A DNA stretch of 64,000 nt from Thermovenabulum sp049701175 (GCF_049701175.1 NZ_JBNATW010000005.1:34566-98565), one strand, 5' to 3'; shown: positions 8,701 to 17,309, counted from the stretch's first letter. Numbers and translations: made by a program. Notes: a model not told the origin generated them from the sequence alone.

Positions 8701-8773
8701 TTTTTCCCCTCCGAACTCAAGGAACATCTTTTTATCAATATTCTTCAAAAAAATTCTAATTCCTTCTTTTTAA

Positions 8774-8808
8774 TATAAAAAAAGCCAGAATCTGTAAAGA
8801 TTCTGACT
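8774..8808 (-). terminator. intrinsic terminator after mrdA
   Basis: On the minus strand AGTCAGAATCT pairs with AGATTCTGGCT (one G-U) around a short loop and is followed by TTTTTTTA. It overlaps the mrdA stop codon and separates mreBCD-mrdA from minCDE. Confidence 0.85.
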
Positions 8809-10940
8809 TATGGTTGAACCATCCCCCTTTGATTTAAGGTGATATCTTGAGTATTTTCCCCTGAAGCTTTATCCTTATTCAAATGAAAATACTGTTCTAA
8901 TATTGCTCTTGCTACTGGACCACCGGTACTTCCTCCAGAACCTGCCTGTTCTATAAAAACCACTACAGCAATTTGAGGATCATCTAAAGGTGCAAAAGCC
9001 ACAAACCAACCATGGGGAGCTTTTTTAAGATCCCATTGGGCAGTACCTGTTTTTGCAGCTATGGGTATAGGAAAATCAGAAAATACCCCATAAGCGGTCC
9101 CTCCCGGTGAGACAACACCTTTCATACCTTCTTTCACAATTTCAAAGGTCTTTTTCGATACGCTAACCCTACCCGCCACTTCCGGTTTACTTTCAAAAAT
9201 CGTCTTGCCCTCTGCATCGATAATAGATTTTATCAGGTGGGGTCTCATCCAATAACCTTCATTCGCAATTGCAGCAATATAATCTGCTATCTGAAGTGGG
9301 GTGTACTGATGGTAACCTTGCCCTATAGCAGCGTCCAAGGTTTCTGCGGGATACCAAATTTTATCCTCAGCCTTTTTAAAGGTTTTTTCCTTATATTCCC
9401 TGCTTGCTACAGTTCCTGCCTTTTCCCCTGGAAGTTCTATACCCGTAACTTGCCCTAAGCCAAACATCCTTGCATATTTTTCCAGTAAATCGATTCCCAT
9501 TCTTCTACCCATCTCAAAAAAATAAATATTGCAGGACTGAGCTATAGCCTTTACCATGTTTACGATACCGTGTCCACCCGGTTTCCAGTCCTTTTTGGGC
9601 AATATGGTCCAGTAAACTCCTTTATCATATATGGTCTCTTTTTCATTTGTAATATTATTTTCAAGGGCTGCAATAGCTGTAATCATTTTAAAGACCGAGC
9701 CGGGAGGATAGGTTTCGGAAATCGCAATGTTAACCATAGGTTTTAATGGATTATTGGAAAGTTCTTCCCACTCCTTAGCAGTAAGACCCCTTGCAAACAT
9801 ATTTGGATCAAAGCTTGGAACACTTGCCATTGCTAAAATTTCGCCTGTTTTTACATCCAAAACAACAACGGCTCCTCTTTTTGCATTAGGAAAAGGCTTG
9901 ACTTTATCTGTTTGCAGTTTTATCAATTGTTCCTGCAACGCTTTTTCAGCAACTCTCTGCAATTCGGAGTCTATTGTCAATACAACCGTGTCACCGGCAA
10001 TCGGTTGAATTTCTCCTAAAACTTTAATGGGTTTCCCAAATGCATTTACTTCTACCTGTTTTCCACCATCTATTCCCTTTAAATACGGCTCTAACACCTT
10101 TTCAAGCCCCATTTTTCCTACCAAATCTCCAGCTCTATAACCCTTGTCTTTAAGGGCTTCAAGTTCGTTCTTGCTTATTTCCCCTACATACCCAAATATA
10201 TGAGCAGCTTCACTGCCGAATATATAATTCCTAATGGGTTCAACTTCAATGACAACTCCGGGCAGCCTTTTTTCTTCTATTTTAGCAACTGTTTCAAAAT
10301 CCACATTGGTCTTCAATCGAACAGGCATATACTTTTTATAACCTAAATCTCGAATTTTATTTTTAAAAGTATTAAAACTATAGGATATAAGAAGATTGGT
10401 TCCCGGTTTTATATTACTATCAAAGTACAACTTCCCTTTTTCAACTTCTATTTTTAAAGGCAAAATTTTAGCACCGGAGCCGTCTTCAACAACATTGATG
10501 TCTTTTTCATCAATTCTGCCATCAGAATTAGAATCAACAAGGGGAAGTTTATCTAAAACCACCTCGTTTTTTTCATTAACAGTATACCGCTCATTCACCA
10601 CATGGGTAACTAAAGGCATGTTTAGGATTTGACTGAGCTCTTTAAATACTTCATCCTGTTCTTCTTCAGAGGAATTTACATTCATATAAGAAACTGTAAA
10701 ACTCGGCTTATTGTTCACCATTATACGCCCATTTCTGTCTTTAAAAACCCCTCTCGGAGCAGTAATTGGTATTATCCTTATTCTATTCTCTTCTGCCATT
10801 TTTTCGTAATCAGAACCTTTAACAATCTGAAGGACAAAAAGCCCGCTGCTTAAAAACATGAAAACAAAAAGTAAAACCCATGTCATAACATGCAAACGTT
10901 TTTCAATCTTCCTTAAATTCTTATTCTTTATACTTACCAC
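8808..10940 (-). CDS. mrdA: penicillin-binding protein 2 (elongasome transpeptidase)
   Basis: 710-residue class B PBP. A membrane anchor lies at about residues 20-40, a pedestal/dimerisation domain from 60 to 320, then the transpeptidase with S415-x-x-K418 (GSVFK), S469-C-N471 and K630-T-G. It cross-links side-wall peptidoglycan with RodA. An EF-hand-like loop, DSNSDGRIDEKD at residues 136-147, sits in the pedestal domain and is unusual for PBP2. GTG start at 10940 behind a GGGGAG ribosome binding site. It lies after mreD and before a terminator. Confidence 0.95.
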   Translation of the reverse strand: MVSIKNKNLRKIEKRLHVMTWVLLFVFMFLSSGLFVLQIVKGSDYEKMAEENRIRIIPITAPRGVFKDRNGRIMVNNKPSFTVSYMNVNSSEEEQDEVFKELSQILNMPLVTHVVNERYTVNEKNEVVLDKLPLVDSNSDGRIDEKDINVVEDGSGAKILPLKIEVEKGKLYFDSNIKPGTNLLISYSFNTFKNKIRDLGYKKYMPVRLKTNVDFETVAKIEEKRLPGVVIEVEPIRNYIFGSEAAHIFGYVGEISKNELEALKDKGYRAGDLVGKMGLEKVLEPYLKGIDGGKQVEVNAFGKPIKVLGEIQPIAGDTVVLTIDSELQRVAEKALQEQLIKLQTDKVKPFPNAKRGAVVVLDVKTGEILAMASVPSFDPNMFARGLTAKEWEELSNNPLKPMVNIAISETYPPGSVFKMITAIAALENNITNEKETIYDKGVYWTILPKKDWKPGGHGIVNMVKAIAQSCNIYFFEMGRRMGIDLLEKYARMFGLGQVTGIELPGEKAGTVASREYKEKTFKKAEDKIWYPAETLDAAIGQGYHQYTPLQIADYIAAIANEGYWMRPHLIKSIIDAEGKTIFESKPEVAGRVSVSKKTFEIVKEGMKGVVSPGGTAYGVFSDFPIPIAAKTGTAQWDLKKAPHGWFVAFAPLDDPQIAVVVFIEQAGSGGSTGGPVARAILEQYFHLNKDKASGENTQDITLNQRGMVQP

Positions 10941-10979
10941 CTTTACTCCCCTCTAATAATTAAAAAGTATTACAACCCA

Positions 10980-11480
10980 TCAGTATTTAACATTAAAATA
11001 GTAATCGAAAAAATGTTCTATTTTATACACAAGATTATACACTAATGGTGAAAAAATTGCATTAATAATTGCTGTATAAACAAAAAACAAAACGATATTT
11101 CTGGGTTCAAAAAAGGGAATAAACATAAAATTAACTATTAAATAAAGTAAATTATAAATTAAGGTTCCGGTAAAAATAAAGGCAATAGTAAACAAAACAG
11201 GACCCTTAAAAAGATTTTTGGTCCCCCAACCGGTGATATAGCAAGTAAGAAATTTTGTTAAAGAGTTTAGACCTATAAACCTACCGTATATTATATCTTC
11301 AATAATGCCCCCTGCAAGGCCATATAAAGATCCCCTTTCGGGACCTTTAATTATAGAAATACTAAGCAACATTATCAAAAAAAAATCAGGATTTACCCCG
11401 CCTATTTTGATATAAGGACTGATTGTGGATTGAAAAATAATTAGAAAACTCATAATTATTATATAAAATATGAATCTCAA
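10980..11480 (-). CDS. mreD: rod shape-determining protein MreD
   Basis: 166-residue hydrophobic protein with about five membrane spans. The motif NPDFFLIMLLSISIIKGPERGSLYGLAGGIIEDI is typical of MreD. It lies seven bases after mreC and before mrdA, the usual elongasome order. It is a scaffold partner of MreC and RodA. Confidence 0.92.
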   Translation of the reverse strand: MRFIFYIIIMSFLIIFQSTISPYIKIGGVNPDFFLIMLLSISIIKGPERGSLYGLAGGIIEDIIYGRFIGLNSLTKFLTCYITGWGTKNLFKGPVLFTIAFIFTGTLIYNLLYLIVNFMFIPFFEPRNIVLFFVYTAIINAIFSPLVYNLVYKIEHFFDYYFNVKY

Positions 11481-11486
11481 TTATTT

Positions 11487-12335
11487 TCACTCCCTATAAG
11501 TATAATTTTTAATGACAAAAACATATTCTAATTTATTGAAATCAACGGCGGGTTTTACTATAGCATATTTCATTAAATTATCCGACTCTTTTTTTACTTC
11601 TACTACTTCGCCAATAACTATCCCCTTTGGGACGATTCCTCCTAATCCAGAGGAAATAACAACATCTCCCTTAACGATTGATGCATCCACAGGTAAATAC
11701 ACCATTTTTATATAACCGGGCGGTGCGGGTGATACACTTCCCTTTACAATGCCGTTATCCCTTGTTCTCTGAATCATTGCACTAATTGAACTTCTATTAT
11801 CTGTTATAATGAGCACCTTTGCCCAATTTTTCCCCACATCCACGGTATAGCCTACAAGCCCATCTTCAGAAATTACAGCCATATTCTTATAAACACCGCT
11901 ATTAGTACCTTTATCAATTATCAGAATATTCGACCAGTTTCCAGGGTCTCTGCCTATTACTTCAGCCGCTTCTAAATCAAAATCGTAAGTTTTTTGTTTT
12001 AGGTCCAACATTCTTCGCAATTTCTCATTTTCTGTTTTTAATTCATAGTATATTTTTTGATACGGACTCAGTTCTTCTATTTTCTTCTTTAAAATCTCAT
12101 TTTGACTTTTTAAATAAAAAATATCTTTGACGGAAGCAACCTTATTTGCAATAAAATTTACAATTGTGCTAAAAAAATCGTGAATAGGAGAAAAGACGGC
12201 CAAAAATGGCCGTTCTATGCTATTAAAAATATTTTCATTTACAGAAGTAAATCGGTATGCCAAAATAAGGGCAATAATTACCAACAATACATACCAAAAT
12301 TGTCCTTCCCTTAAAAGGCGAAACAAAAAAATCAC
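11487..12335 (-). CDS. mreC: rod shape-determining protein MreC
   Basis: 282 residues: an N-terminal membrane span (FWYVLLVIIALILAYRF), a coiled coil near residues 70-110 (EILKKKIEELSPYQKIYYELKTENEKLRRMLDL) and a double beta-barrel C-terminal domain (GRDPGNWSNILIIDKGTNSGV). It is periplasm-side and activates PBP2-RodA. It sits between mreB and mreD. Confidence 0.94.
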   Translation of the reverse strand: MIFLFRLLREGQFWYVLLVIIALILAYRFTSVNENIFNSIERPFLAVFSPIHDFFSTIVNFIANKVASVKDIFYLKSQNEILKKKIEELSPYQKIYYELKTENEKLRRMLDLKQKTYDFDLEAAEVIGRDPGNWSNILIIDKGTNSGVYKNMAVISEDGLVGYTVDVGKNWAKVLIITDNRSSISAMIQRTRDNGIVKGSVSPAPPGYIKMVYLPVDASIVKGDVVISSGLGGIVPKGIVIGEVVEVKKESDNLMKYAIVKPAVDFNKLEYVFVIKNYTYRE

Positions 12336-12346
12336 ACCCTTTACCC

Positions 12347-13375
12347 TTATCTTTTGGGCGTAACAAGGACGCGCTTCAAAAGGTCAATCTCTTCTAATAC
12401 CTTACCCGTTCCCAATGCAACACAGTCAAGGGGATTTTCCGCCACATGTACTGGCATGCCCGTTTCCTCATTAACCAATTTATCCAATCCATAAAGCAAT
12501 GATCCTCCTCCCGTCATGACTATACCTCTATCCATAATATCAGCTGCTAATTCGGGAGGTGTTTTTTCTAAGGTAACTTTAATTGCTTCAATTATACTGT
12601 TTACGGGCTCCTTTAATGCTTCCCTTATTTCCTTTGATGTAACCGTAATTGTCTTGGGAAGACCAGTTATCAAGTCCCTACCTTTAACCTCTAAAGATTC
12701 TTCCTCAGGTTTTGGATAAGCAGACCCTATTTTAATTTTAATGTCTTCCGCAGTCCTTTCACCAATCATAAGGTTGTACTCTTTTTTAATATAATTTACA
12801 ATTGCTTCATCCATTTCGTCACCGCCTATTCGAATGGAGCGACTTGTAACTATTCCTCCTAAGGAAATTATTGCCACTTCAGTGGTGCCTCCTCCGATAT
12901 CTACAACCATATTACCCGTCGGTTCATGGACCTCAAGCCCTGCTCCTATTGCTGCAGCCATAGGTTCTTCAATTAGATAAGCTTCGCGTGCTCCGGCCTG
13001 TAAAGTAGCATCTATTACCGCCCTCTTTTCTACTTCTGTTACTCCAGAAGGAATGCCTACTACGACTCTCGGTTTTACTACTCCTTTTGCCTTTAAAGCT
13101 TTTGAAATAAAGTGCTTTAGCATAGCTTGAGTCACATCAAAATCCGCTATAACACCATCCTTCAAAGGCCTGATGGCTACAATGTTCCCGGGGGTTCTCC
13201 CTATCATCTGTTTTGCTTCTTCTCCTACCGCTAAAATAGCACCGGTGTCCCTTTGAATAGCAACAACAGATGGTTCCCTTAAAACAATGCCTTTTCCCCT
13301 CACATGTACCAATGTGTTCGCCGTTCCTAAATCTATTCCAATATCCTTTGAAAATGTTTTAATAAATGGAAACAT
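12347..13375 (-). CDS. mreB: actin-like rod shape protein MreB
   Basis: 342-residue bacterial actin. Phosphate-binding loops are seen in IGIDLGTANTLV (near 12-23) and VVDIGGGTTEVAII (near 160), and the adenosine loop in GIVMTGGGSLLYG. The N-terminal MFPFIKTFSKDIGIDLG can provide the membrane-binding region. It heads the mreBCD-mrdA unit directly behind radC, a gene order seen across Firmicutes. Confidence 0.97.
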   Translation of the reverse strand: MFPFIKTFSKDIGIDLGTANTLVHVRGKGIVLREPSVVAIQRDTGAILAVGEEAKQMIGRTPGNIVAIRPLKDGVIADFDVTQAMLKHFISKALKAKGVVKPRVVVGIPSGVTEVEKRAVIDATLQAGAREAYLIEEPMAAAIGAGLEVHEPTGNMVVDIGGGTTEVAIISLGGIVTSRSIRIGGDEMDEAIVNYIKKEYNLMIGERTAEDIKIKIGSAYPKPEEESLEVKGRDLITGLPKTITVTSKEIREALKEPVNSIIEAIKVTLEKTPPELAADIMDRGIVMTGGGSLLYGLDKLVNEETGMPVHVAENPLDCVALGTGKVLEEIDLLKRVLVTPKR

Positions 13376-13401
13376 TCCTATTGTCTCCTTTCTGGTAATT
13401 C

Positions 13402-14094
13402 TTAATCTAACAATGCATTCTCTTTAAAGCTAAAAGAAGTATTGCCAATTATTACATGGTCTAAAACGTATATCCCCAATAATTTTCCTGCTTCAGAAAG
13501 CCTCTTGGTCAAAACCAAGTCTTCTTTACTGGGGTATGGATCTCCGCTGGGATGATTATGCACCAATATAATCGATGAACTGCTCCTTTTTATAGCAGGT
13601 TTGAAAACTTCCCGCGGATGTACAATAGAAGCATCTACGGTACCTATGGATATGTCCTCTATAGAAATTACTTTATTTTTCGTATCCAATAAGATGACCT
13701 TGAAATGTTCCTTTTCAAGTAATCGCATTTCTTCTCTTAATAAATTATCTATATCTTTGGGAGAGGTTATAATGATATTTTTTTTCCCAAAATTAGAGGC
13801 AATCCTTCGTCCCAATTCCACTGCTGCTTTTATTTTAACCGCTTTGGCACTGCCTATGCCGCGGTTATTTGCAAGTTCTTCTAAACTTGCTTTATATATA
13901 TATTCAAGGCCGCTTTTACCTCCATCCCCCTTTAACAATCTTTGGGCAAGTAAAAGTGCAGATTCCGATTTTGTACCTGTCCCTAAAATTAAAGCTATAA
14001 GTTCAGCATCATTCAATGCTTCTGCTCCTAAAGCCCACATCCTTTCCCGTGGTCTTTGTTCCTCAGGTAGATCTTTTATTTTTATTGTCTTCAC
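13402..14094 (-). CDS. radC: RadC/YsxA family JAB-domain protein
   Basis: 230 residues. A helix-hairpin-helix region (LANNRGIGSAKAVKIKAAVELGRR, about 70-95) is followed by an MPN/JAB metal-binding domain with HNHPSGDPYPSKED carrying the zinc ligands. Historically called a DNA repair protein, but its biochemical role is unclear. It lies between maf and mreB, as in Bacillus. Confidence 0.93.
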   Translation of the reverse strand: MKTIKIKDLPEEQRPRERMWALGAEALNDAELIALILGTGTKSESALLLAQRLLKGDGGKSGLEYIYKASLEELANNRGIGSAKAVKIKAAVELGRRIASNFGKKNIIITSPKDIDNLLREEMRLLEKEHFKVILLDTKNKVISIEDISIGTVDASIVHPREVFKPAIKRSSSSIILVHNHPSGDPYPSKEDLVLTKRLSEAGKLLGIYVLDHVIIGNTSFSFKENALLD

Positions 14095-14116
14095 TTAATA
14101 CCTCCTTTTAGTTTAA

Positions 14117-14695
14117 TTAAAATATATATATATTAAATTTCTTTAACAATTTTACCAGCCTATATATTGGTAGTCCTACAACATTGTAATAGCATCCTTC
14201 AATTTTTTCTATAAAAACAGCTCCTTTACCCTGAATCGCATAAGCTCCTGCTTTATCCATGGGCTCGCCGGTTTCTACATATTTCATAGCTTCTTCGGTC
14301 GAAATTCTTCTAAACTTTACCTTAGTCTCTTCCACATCGGAAAAAAGCTTCTTACTATCGGAATCCATTACAGCTATTCCGCTGAAAACCTTATGCCATT
14401 TACCGCTCAATAGTAAAAGCATATTTAAAGCTTCCTCTTTAGATTTCGGTTTTCCTAAAATTTTATCTTCCAACACAACAACAGTGTCTGCCCCTACCAC
14501 TATGCTATTTTTTACCTTCAAAGAAGCGTTTAAAACTTTTTCTTTTGCAAGCCTTTCTACCAATTCTTTTGGTGTTAAGTCCTTAAAAATCTCTTCTTCA
14601 ATATCAGCAGGGACCACTTCAAAGGTTAATCCAATTTGTTTTAATAATTCAATCCTTCTTGGAGAAGAAGAAGCAAGCACTAATTTTTCATTCAT
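14117..14695 (-). CDS. maf: Maf-family nucleotide pyrophosphatase
   Basis: 192 residues with the Maf signatures LASSSPRRIELLKQIG at the N-terminus, VGADTVVVLEDKILGKP in the middle and EPMDKAGAYAIQGKGA towards the end. The family hydrolyses non-canonical or pyrimidine NTPs and is linked to septum control. It forms the usual maf-radC-mreB series. Confidence 0.95.
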   Translation of the reverse strand: MNEKLVLASSSPRRIELLKQIGLTFEVVPADIEEEIFKDLTPKELVERLAKEKVLNASLKVKNSIVVGADTVVVLEDKILGKPKSKEEALNMLLLLSGKWHKVFSGIAVMDSDSKKLFSDVEETKVKFRRISTEEAMKYVETGEPMDKAGAYAIQGKGAVFIEKIEGCYYNVVGLPIYRLVKLLKKFNIYIF

Positions 14696-14700
14696 AAAGA

Positions 14701-14949
14701 CTACATCCTTTGATATATTATTATCGCAAAAATAATACCAATAACACCGGCAAGATTTAAATTAAGGGAAAACCCAAAGGTTAAATTAAACACACCAAGT
14801 TCAAGTTTAGCAGGGTTTAATCCCATTCTTACACCATACGAAAGTAGTGGTAGCTTGCTTTTTAAGGTGTCTCCAACCACATTACCGCAAATAGCTCCAA
14901 CTATTAATATTATTACCAAAAGCAATATATTTCGATTACTTTTTTTCAT
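14701..14949 (-). CDS. DUF4321 family membrane protein
   Basis: 82 residues from ATG 14949, chosen for the GAGGTG ribosome binding site eight bases upstream. Two predicted membrane spans (LLVIILIVGAICGNVVGD and GVIGIIFAIIIY) flank a conserved middle segment. DUF4321 proteins typically sit just before maf in Clostridia; function is unknown. Confidence 0.8.
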   Translation of the reverse strand: MKKSNRNILLLVIILIVGAICGNVVGDTLKSKLPLLSYGVRMGLNPAKLELGVFNLTFGFSLNLNLAGVIGIIFAIIIYQRM

Positions 14950-15003
14950 TTTTTCTTTCACCTCAAAATTTTCAATACAATTCTCACTTATAATAATAAA
15001 ACT

Positions 15004-15519
15004 TTATTGGAATTTTATTTTATCAACTGCGCTTTTAAGGTTTCTTACAACAAAATACGCTACACTACCGGTAAAAATTCCCGTAAAAAGTCCGGTTAAA
15101 AGAAGGTGAGGCAAATATACATAAAGCCCAAAGGTATTTAGGACAATCATTGCTACGACCAATTGTGTCATATTATGAAAAATTCCTCCAAAAACACTTA
15201 TTCCCACTGGACTAAAAATGTTATTATAATATTTATTTACCACACCCATTACTACTGTTGCGACGAAAGCTCCGGACAAACTATAAATCAAGCTCGACAT
15301 AGAGCCGTATAAGGTTGAACCAATTAAGCACCTTAAAATGTTTACCGTTAAACCTTCCTTAGTGCCAAAAAGCAATATAGCTATCAGAGCCATAATATTT
15401 GCAAGCCCTAATTTTGCCCCTGGTAAAGGAAGCGGTATCGGGATTGCACTTTCAACCATATGCAAGGTTATTCCAAAGGTAACAAAAAGTGATAGATAAA
15501 CAAGTTTATAGTATTTCAT
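15004..15519 (-). CDS. Gx transporter family protein
   Basis: 171 residues with several membrane spans and the motif PIPLPLPGAKLGLANIMALIAILLFG. This is the PF07456 family, sometimes labelled heptaprenyl diphosphate synthase component I, though it looks like an ECF-type substrate-binding membrane subunit. It is two bases downstream of the NusG-II protein gene and surely co-transcribed. The substrate is unknown. Confidence 0.8.
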   Translation of the reverse strand: MKYYKLVYLSLFVTFGITLHMVESAIPIPLPLPGAKLGLANIMALIAILLFGTKEGLTVNILRCLIGSTLYGSMSSLIYSLSGAFVATVVMGVVNKYYNNIFSPVGISVFGGIFHNMTQLVVAMIVLNTFGLYVYLPHLLLTGLFTGIFTGSVAYFVVRNLKSAVDKIKFQ

Positions 15520-15520
15520 A

Positions 15521-15901
15521 TTAAAAACTTACCCCATCTATCTCATCTTTTTTCTCTTTAATAATTTTCACCACAACCCTGTTGGGAAGGCACACAATCA
15601 TTCCTCCCCCTTTTTCAATCCAACCTTGTAATACGCATAATTTATCTTTGCACGGCGAATCTAACATCCTAACCCGATTTTTATCTACTTCAATAACACT
15701 TACACCTATAACTCCAGGGACCTCAATTTTAAGTTTTTGACCATTATCGCCCAAGGATATTTTTTGGTATAACTTGCCATTTACTTCTATAAGTGCATAA
15801 GTTGGACTTTTATCTAAACCGTAAACATAAAATATAAATAAAATGAAAATAGAAAAAAGCAGCACACAAACAATTAAAATTTTATCTCCTTTAGTAAGCA
15901 T
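15521..15901 (-). CDS. NusG domain II-containing protein
   Basis: 126 residues from ATG 15901, which has an AAGGTGGG ribosome binding site. An N-terminal membrane anchor (ILIVCVLLFSIFILFIFYVYG) is followed by a small all-beta domain with LDSPCKDKLCVLQGWI and IVCLPNRVVVKI, typical of PF07009. In Clostridia it pairs with the Gx transporter, as here, often near flavin or quinone genes. Exported function is unknown; three conserved cysteines suggest metal or redox chemistry (inference). Confidence 0.82.
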   Translation of the reverse strand: MLTKGDKILIVCVLLFSIFILFIFYVYGLDKSPTYALIEVNGKLYQKISLGDNGQKLKIEVPGVIGVSVIEVDKNRVRMLDSPCKDKLCVLQGWIEKGGGMIVCLPNRVVVKIIKEKKDEIDGVSF

Positions 15902-15924
15902 ACAATCCCACCTTAACATAAATT

Positions 15925-15953
15925 AGTGTAACACTTTGTAAAATTTAAGACAA
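15925..15953 (-). promoter_or_regulatory. promoter for NusG-II/Gx transporter unit
   Basis: On the minus strand TTGTCT (15948-15953) and TACACT (15925-15930) are separated by 17 bases, about 25 bases upstream of the start codon. It lies downstream of the terminator of the preceding unit. Confidence 0.5.
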
Positions 15954-15978
15954 GGGGTAGAACAAGGTTTGTTTAAAT

Positions 15979-16020
15979 AAAAAAGGATCTCACGGTTAAA
16001 CTCCCGTAAAATCCTTTTTA
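15979..16020 (-). terminator. intrinsic terminator after the 54-residue gene
   Basis: On the minus strand AAAAAGGAT pairs with ATCCTTTTT, with an inner ACGG/CCGT helix, followed by TTTATTT. It ends the copper-chaperone-like operon. Confidence 0.75.
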
Positions 16021-16026
16021 ATGGCA

Positions 16027-16191
16027 TTATTCTTTTCCTTTTTCCCTTTGCTTTTCTTCTAAATAAGCTTTTCTTTCTAAGTAAAGGGCAAGCCTTTTTG
16101 TTTTTTCTGAAAGATGACCTACCATATTCTCTCCATTTTTAAAATATCTGCCAAGTATAAACTTACCTTTATCAGTTTTTTGATGTTTCAT
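16027..16191 (-). CDS. 54-residue small basic protein, unknown
   Basis: ATG at 16191 lies three bases after the copZ-like stop. Its ribosome binding site (AAGGTG) is inside the end of that gene, so the two are coupled. The product starts MKHQKTDKGKFILGRYFKNGENM and ends in a charged helix (RLALYLERKAYLEEKQREKGKE). A terminator follows. I do not recognise the family. Coupling to the HMA gene suggests a role connected with metal handling, but nothing in the sequence proves this. Confidence 0.6.
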   Translation of the reverse strand: MKHQKTDKGKFILGRYFKNGENMVGHLSEKTKRLALYLERKAYLEEKQREKGKE

Positions 16192-16194
16192 ATT

Positions 16195-16437
16195 CTATTC
16201 ACCTTCAACATCATAACCCACTTCCTCAATAGCCTTTATTATGTCTTCTTTTTTAATTAAATCAGGATTTAAGGAAACTTCAACTTTTCCTTCCCTTACA
16301 AAAGCCTCAGCAGAAATTACCCCGTTTAATTTTTTTAAAGCTGATTCAATAGCATGTTTGCAATGATGGCAGGACATACCCAATACTTTTAAAGTCATAT
16401 TTACCTTTATTTCTTTATTTGTCTGGTTTTCTTCCAT
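16195..16437 (-). CDS. heavy-metal-associated (HMA) domain protein, CopZ-like
   Basis: 80 residues with one ferredoxin-like HMA domain. The metal site is GMSCHHCKHAIESALKKLNGV with CxxC, and the C-terminal strand ends EEVGYDVEG. ATG 16437 is chosen over an adjacent TTG because AGGAGG lies eight bases upstream. CopZ-like proteins carry Cu(I) to P-type ATPases; none is in the window. An unusual feature is a polar N-terminal extension of about 15 residues. Confidence 0.85.
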   Translation of the reverse strand: MEENQTNKEIKVNMTLKVLGMSCHHCKHAIESALKKLNGVISAEAFVREGKVEVSLNPDLIKKEDIIKAIEEVGYDVEGE

Positions 16438-16569
16438 CAAAATTACCTCCTCATTTTTTTATTTCCCTTTTTTCATTAATTAATTGCTGGAAAATAATTG
16501 ATTAGAAATATTTGTTTTTATAAAATCATATTTTCCTAAAAAGATCAAGGTAAAAAATATGTTAAATAA

Positions 16570-16601
16570 TTGTTAACTATTTTTATTTTTATGGTTGACA
16601 T
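16570..16601 (+). promoter_or_regulatory. BirA-like biotin operator upstream of bioY
   Basis: TTGTTAAC (16570-16577) and GTTGACAT (16594-16601) form an inverted repeat with a 16-base gap and two mismatches in the right arm. This resembles BirA operators (TGTWAAC, 15-16 bases, GTTWACA). The right arm contains the -35 hexamer, so bound BirA would block RNA polymerase. Whether the genome's BirA has a DNA-binding domain cannot be seen here. Confidence 0.55.
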
Positions 16602-16623
16602 ACAATCTTTAAAAGATTATAAT
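16595..16623 (+). promoter_or_regulatory. consensus sigma-A promoter of bioY
   Basis: TTGACA (16595-16600), a 17-base spacer and TATAAT (16618-16623): a perfect housekeeping promoter 36 bases before the bioY start. Confidence 0.9.
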
Positions 16624-16659
16624 CAAAGATGTTAAGCTCATAATAAGTGAGGTGATCTT

Positions 16660-17199
16660 GTGAAAATTAAAACCAAAGAATTAATTTTTATTTCCCTATT
16701 TACTTCTTTAGTCGTCGTTTTTAGTTACATAAAAATCCCCTTACCTTTTAGTCCTGTTCCTATAACACTTCAGACTTTTGCAGTAATGCTTGCAGGCTTA
16801 TTGCTACCACCACATTCAGCCTTTTTGAGCATGGTTATCTATTTACTACTCGGTGCGGCAGGAATTCCGGTTTTCGCAGGAGGAAAAGCCGGAATAGGCG
16901 TAATTTTTGGTCCTAGTGGAGGTTACCTTCTAAGCTGGCCTTTTGCAGCCTTTTTTATATCGCGTTTCATAAAAAATATAAGAAATCCTGTCAATGTTTT
17001 TATTCTAAATCTGATTTTCGGTGTGTTTTTTATATACCTAATAGGTGTCCCATATCTTTCTTTTGTTACTAAAATGACCATTGATAAAGCTATCGCTGTA
17101 GGGCTTATCCCTTTTATTCCCGGTGATATTTTTAAAGCTTTATTTGCTACCTATTTGTACTTTCAACTAAAAAAACCTCTTGAAAAAATCATGTTATAG
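16660..17199 (+). CDS. bioY: biotin ECF transporter S component BioY
   Basis: 179-residue membrane protein of the BioY family. Signatures include KIPLPFSPVPITLQTFAVMLAGLLL near the N-terminus and GVPYLSFVTKMTIDKAIAVGLIPFIPGDIFKA near the end. It captures biotin for an ECF transporter; the energising module is not in the window. GTG start with GAGGTG upstream. It is a single-gene unit, with a perfect promoter, a BirA-like operator and a terminator, consistent with control by biotin level. Confidence 0.94.
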   Translation: MKIKTKELIFISLFTSLVVVFSYIKIPLPFSPVPITLQTFAVMLAGLLLPPHSAFLSMVIYLLLGAAGIPVFAGGKAGIGVIFGPSGGYLLSWPFAAFFISRFIKNIRNPVNVFILNLIFGVFFIYLIGVPYLSFVTKMTIDKAIAVGLIPFIPGDIFKALFATYLYFQLKKPLEKIML

Positions 17200-17206
17200 A
17201 TTCGAT

Positions 17207-17231
17207 AAAAAGGCCTAAACGGCCTTTTTTT
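17207..17231 (+). terminator. intrinsic terminator after bioY
   Basis: AAAAAGGCC (17207-17215) pairs with GGCCTTTTT (17221-17229) and runs into TTTT. Confidence 0.9.
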
Positions 17232-17309
17232 ATTTTATCTTTCACTATATTTTATAAATGAGCATAATATAGTATCGCAAAAAAAGATTACCATTGGAGG
17301 TTGATATAG

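Noticed and set aside
8749..8773. Promoter directly before minC
   Set aside because: Several TTGA-like hexamers exist in the AT-rich gap after the mrdA terminator, but none has a convincing -10 at the right distance.
13601..14098. 165-residue plus-strand frame opposite radC
   Set aside because: It is a full antisense shadow of a clear RadC protein, has no family motif, and low-complexity Ser/Leu content typical of antisense frames. The other long antisense frames (for example over mrdA, maf and valS) were rejected in the same way.
17230..17309. Sigma-E promoter of the cotJ operon
   Set aside because: CATAATAT and an upstream ATATT look like sigma-E elements, but their spacing is about three bases short of the usual distance, so I do not call it.
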